From Parapristionchus giblindavisi (Eukaryota; Nematoda; Chromadorea; Rhabditida; Diplogasteridae): a DNA stretch of 64,000 nt. Made by a program: the position numbers and the translations under genes. The stretch lies in contig CALSFV010000002.1 in NCBI GenBank assembly GCA_943737045.1, forward strand, positions 1,922,001 through 1,986,000, read 5' to 3'. How positions within the stretch are numbered: position 1 is the first letter of the stretch; every line of letters begins with the position of its first letter. Shown piece after piece: positions 63,807 to 64,000 of the stretch. The notes beneath the pieces are model-generated. The model did not search any database and was not told the origin of the DNA. It saw nothing but the letters and a program-made list of their open reading frames with translations.

Positions 63807-64000
63807 CTAGCAGTTTTGAGAAGAAATGTATTTATGTGTTGAAATAGTAATGTAATCACATAAATAATAAATAAAAAATTTATCTAGACATTTTTCGGCG
63901 AGAGGATATCTGTCAGATGGTTCATATCCAAGGCGTTCTCTAGCATTGTCCTTAACGCTTGTGAATCCGCGAGGGCTCATGTATGTTGTGTAGCCCGTTA
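63807..64000 (-). CDS. C-terminal end of a gene running off the right edge
   Basis: A minus-strand frame is open from the window edge to TAG at 63809-63807. It reads TYMSPRGFTSVKDNARERLG, then YEPSDRYPLAEKCLDKFF and about 25 more residues. The pattern K/N-A-x-x-x-LGYEP...L is reminiscent of the C-terminus of short-chain dehydrogenase/3-beta-HSD-like proteins, but this is only a weak resemblance. A splice donor inside the last part cannot be excluded. Confidence 0.45.
   Translation of the reverse strand, partial: TGYTTYMSPRGFTSVKDNARERLGYEPSDRYPLAEKCLDKFFIYYLCDYITISTHKYISSQNC

Overview
The window looks like nematode nuclear DNA. It is AT-rich. Its introns are often about 50 bases long and use a strong TTTTCAG-type acceptor. 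Two gene starts directly follow a cag, as at trans-splice sites, and inverted-repeat transposons are very dense. No genus can be fixed from the sequence alone. Nearly every coding region is split into short exons, so single open frames are poor guides. The genes below were assembled by joining exons by hand at GT..AG sites and checking reading phase.

Left third (1-24100): a tandem duplication of a ZYG-11/ZER-1-like gene, the substrate-receptor family of CUL-2 ubiquitin ligases. The right copy (12373-23285, 17 exons, predicted 764 residues) is full length: VHL-box-like start, leucine-rich repeats, ARM-like C-terminal half. The left copy (1842-9766) shows only exons 9-17 and has an in-frame stop, so it is probably a pseudogene. 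Its left side abuts a 1.6 kb palindrome at the window edge. Shared and private insertions allow many transposon insertions to be dated relative to the duplication.

Middle (24000-31400): about 7 kb with few genes. It holds a 0.5 kb inverted duplication around about 3.9 kb, a short zinc-knuckle coding exon resembling BEL/Pao gag, and a 1.45 kb TA-flanked foldback element.

Right half, minus strand (59881 to 31460): one very large gene of 90 exons and about 2679 residues, in frame throughout. It encodes a signal peptide, two divergent modules, 29 repeats of an about 80-residue cysteine-rich module, a threonine-rich stretch and one C-terminal membrane helix. Most modules are encoded by three exons in the same phase pattern (1-0, 0-2, 2-1). 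This is the most striking object in the window. Its introns hold a mariner relic, a solo LTR, a truncated LINE, a hAT-type MITE, TTAA-type MITEs, a 2.5 kb foldback and two large microsatellites. All stay out of its exons except one tandem repeat that multiplies a 3' splice site.

Far right: a short plus-strand gene of unknown function (62368-62690), a second hAT-type MITE, and the end of a minus-strand gene running off the window (63807-64000).
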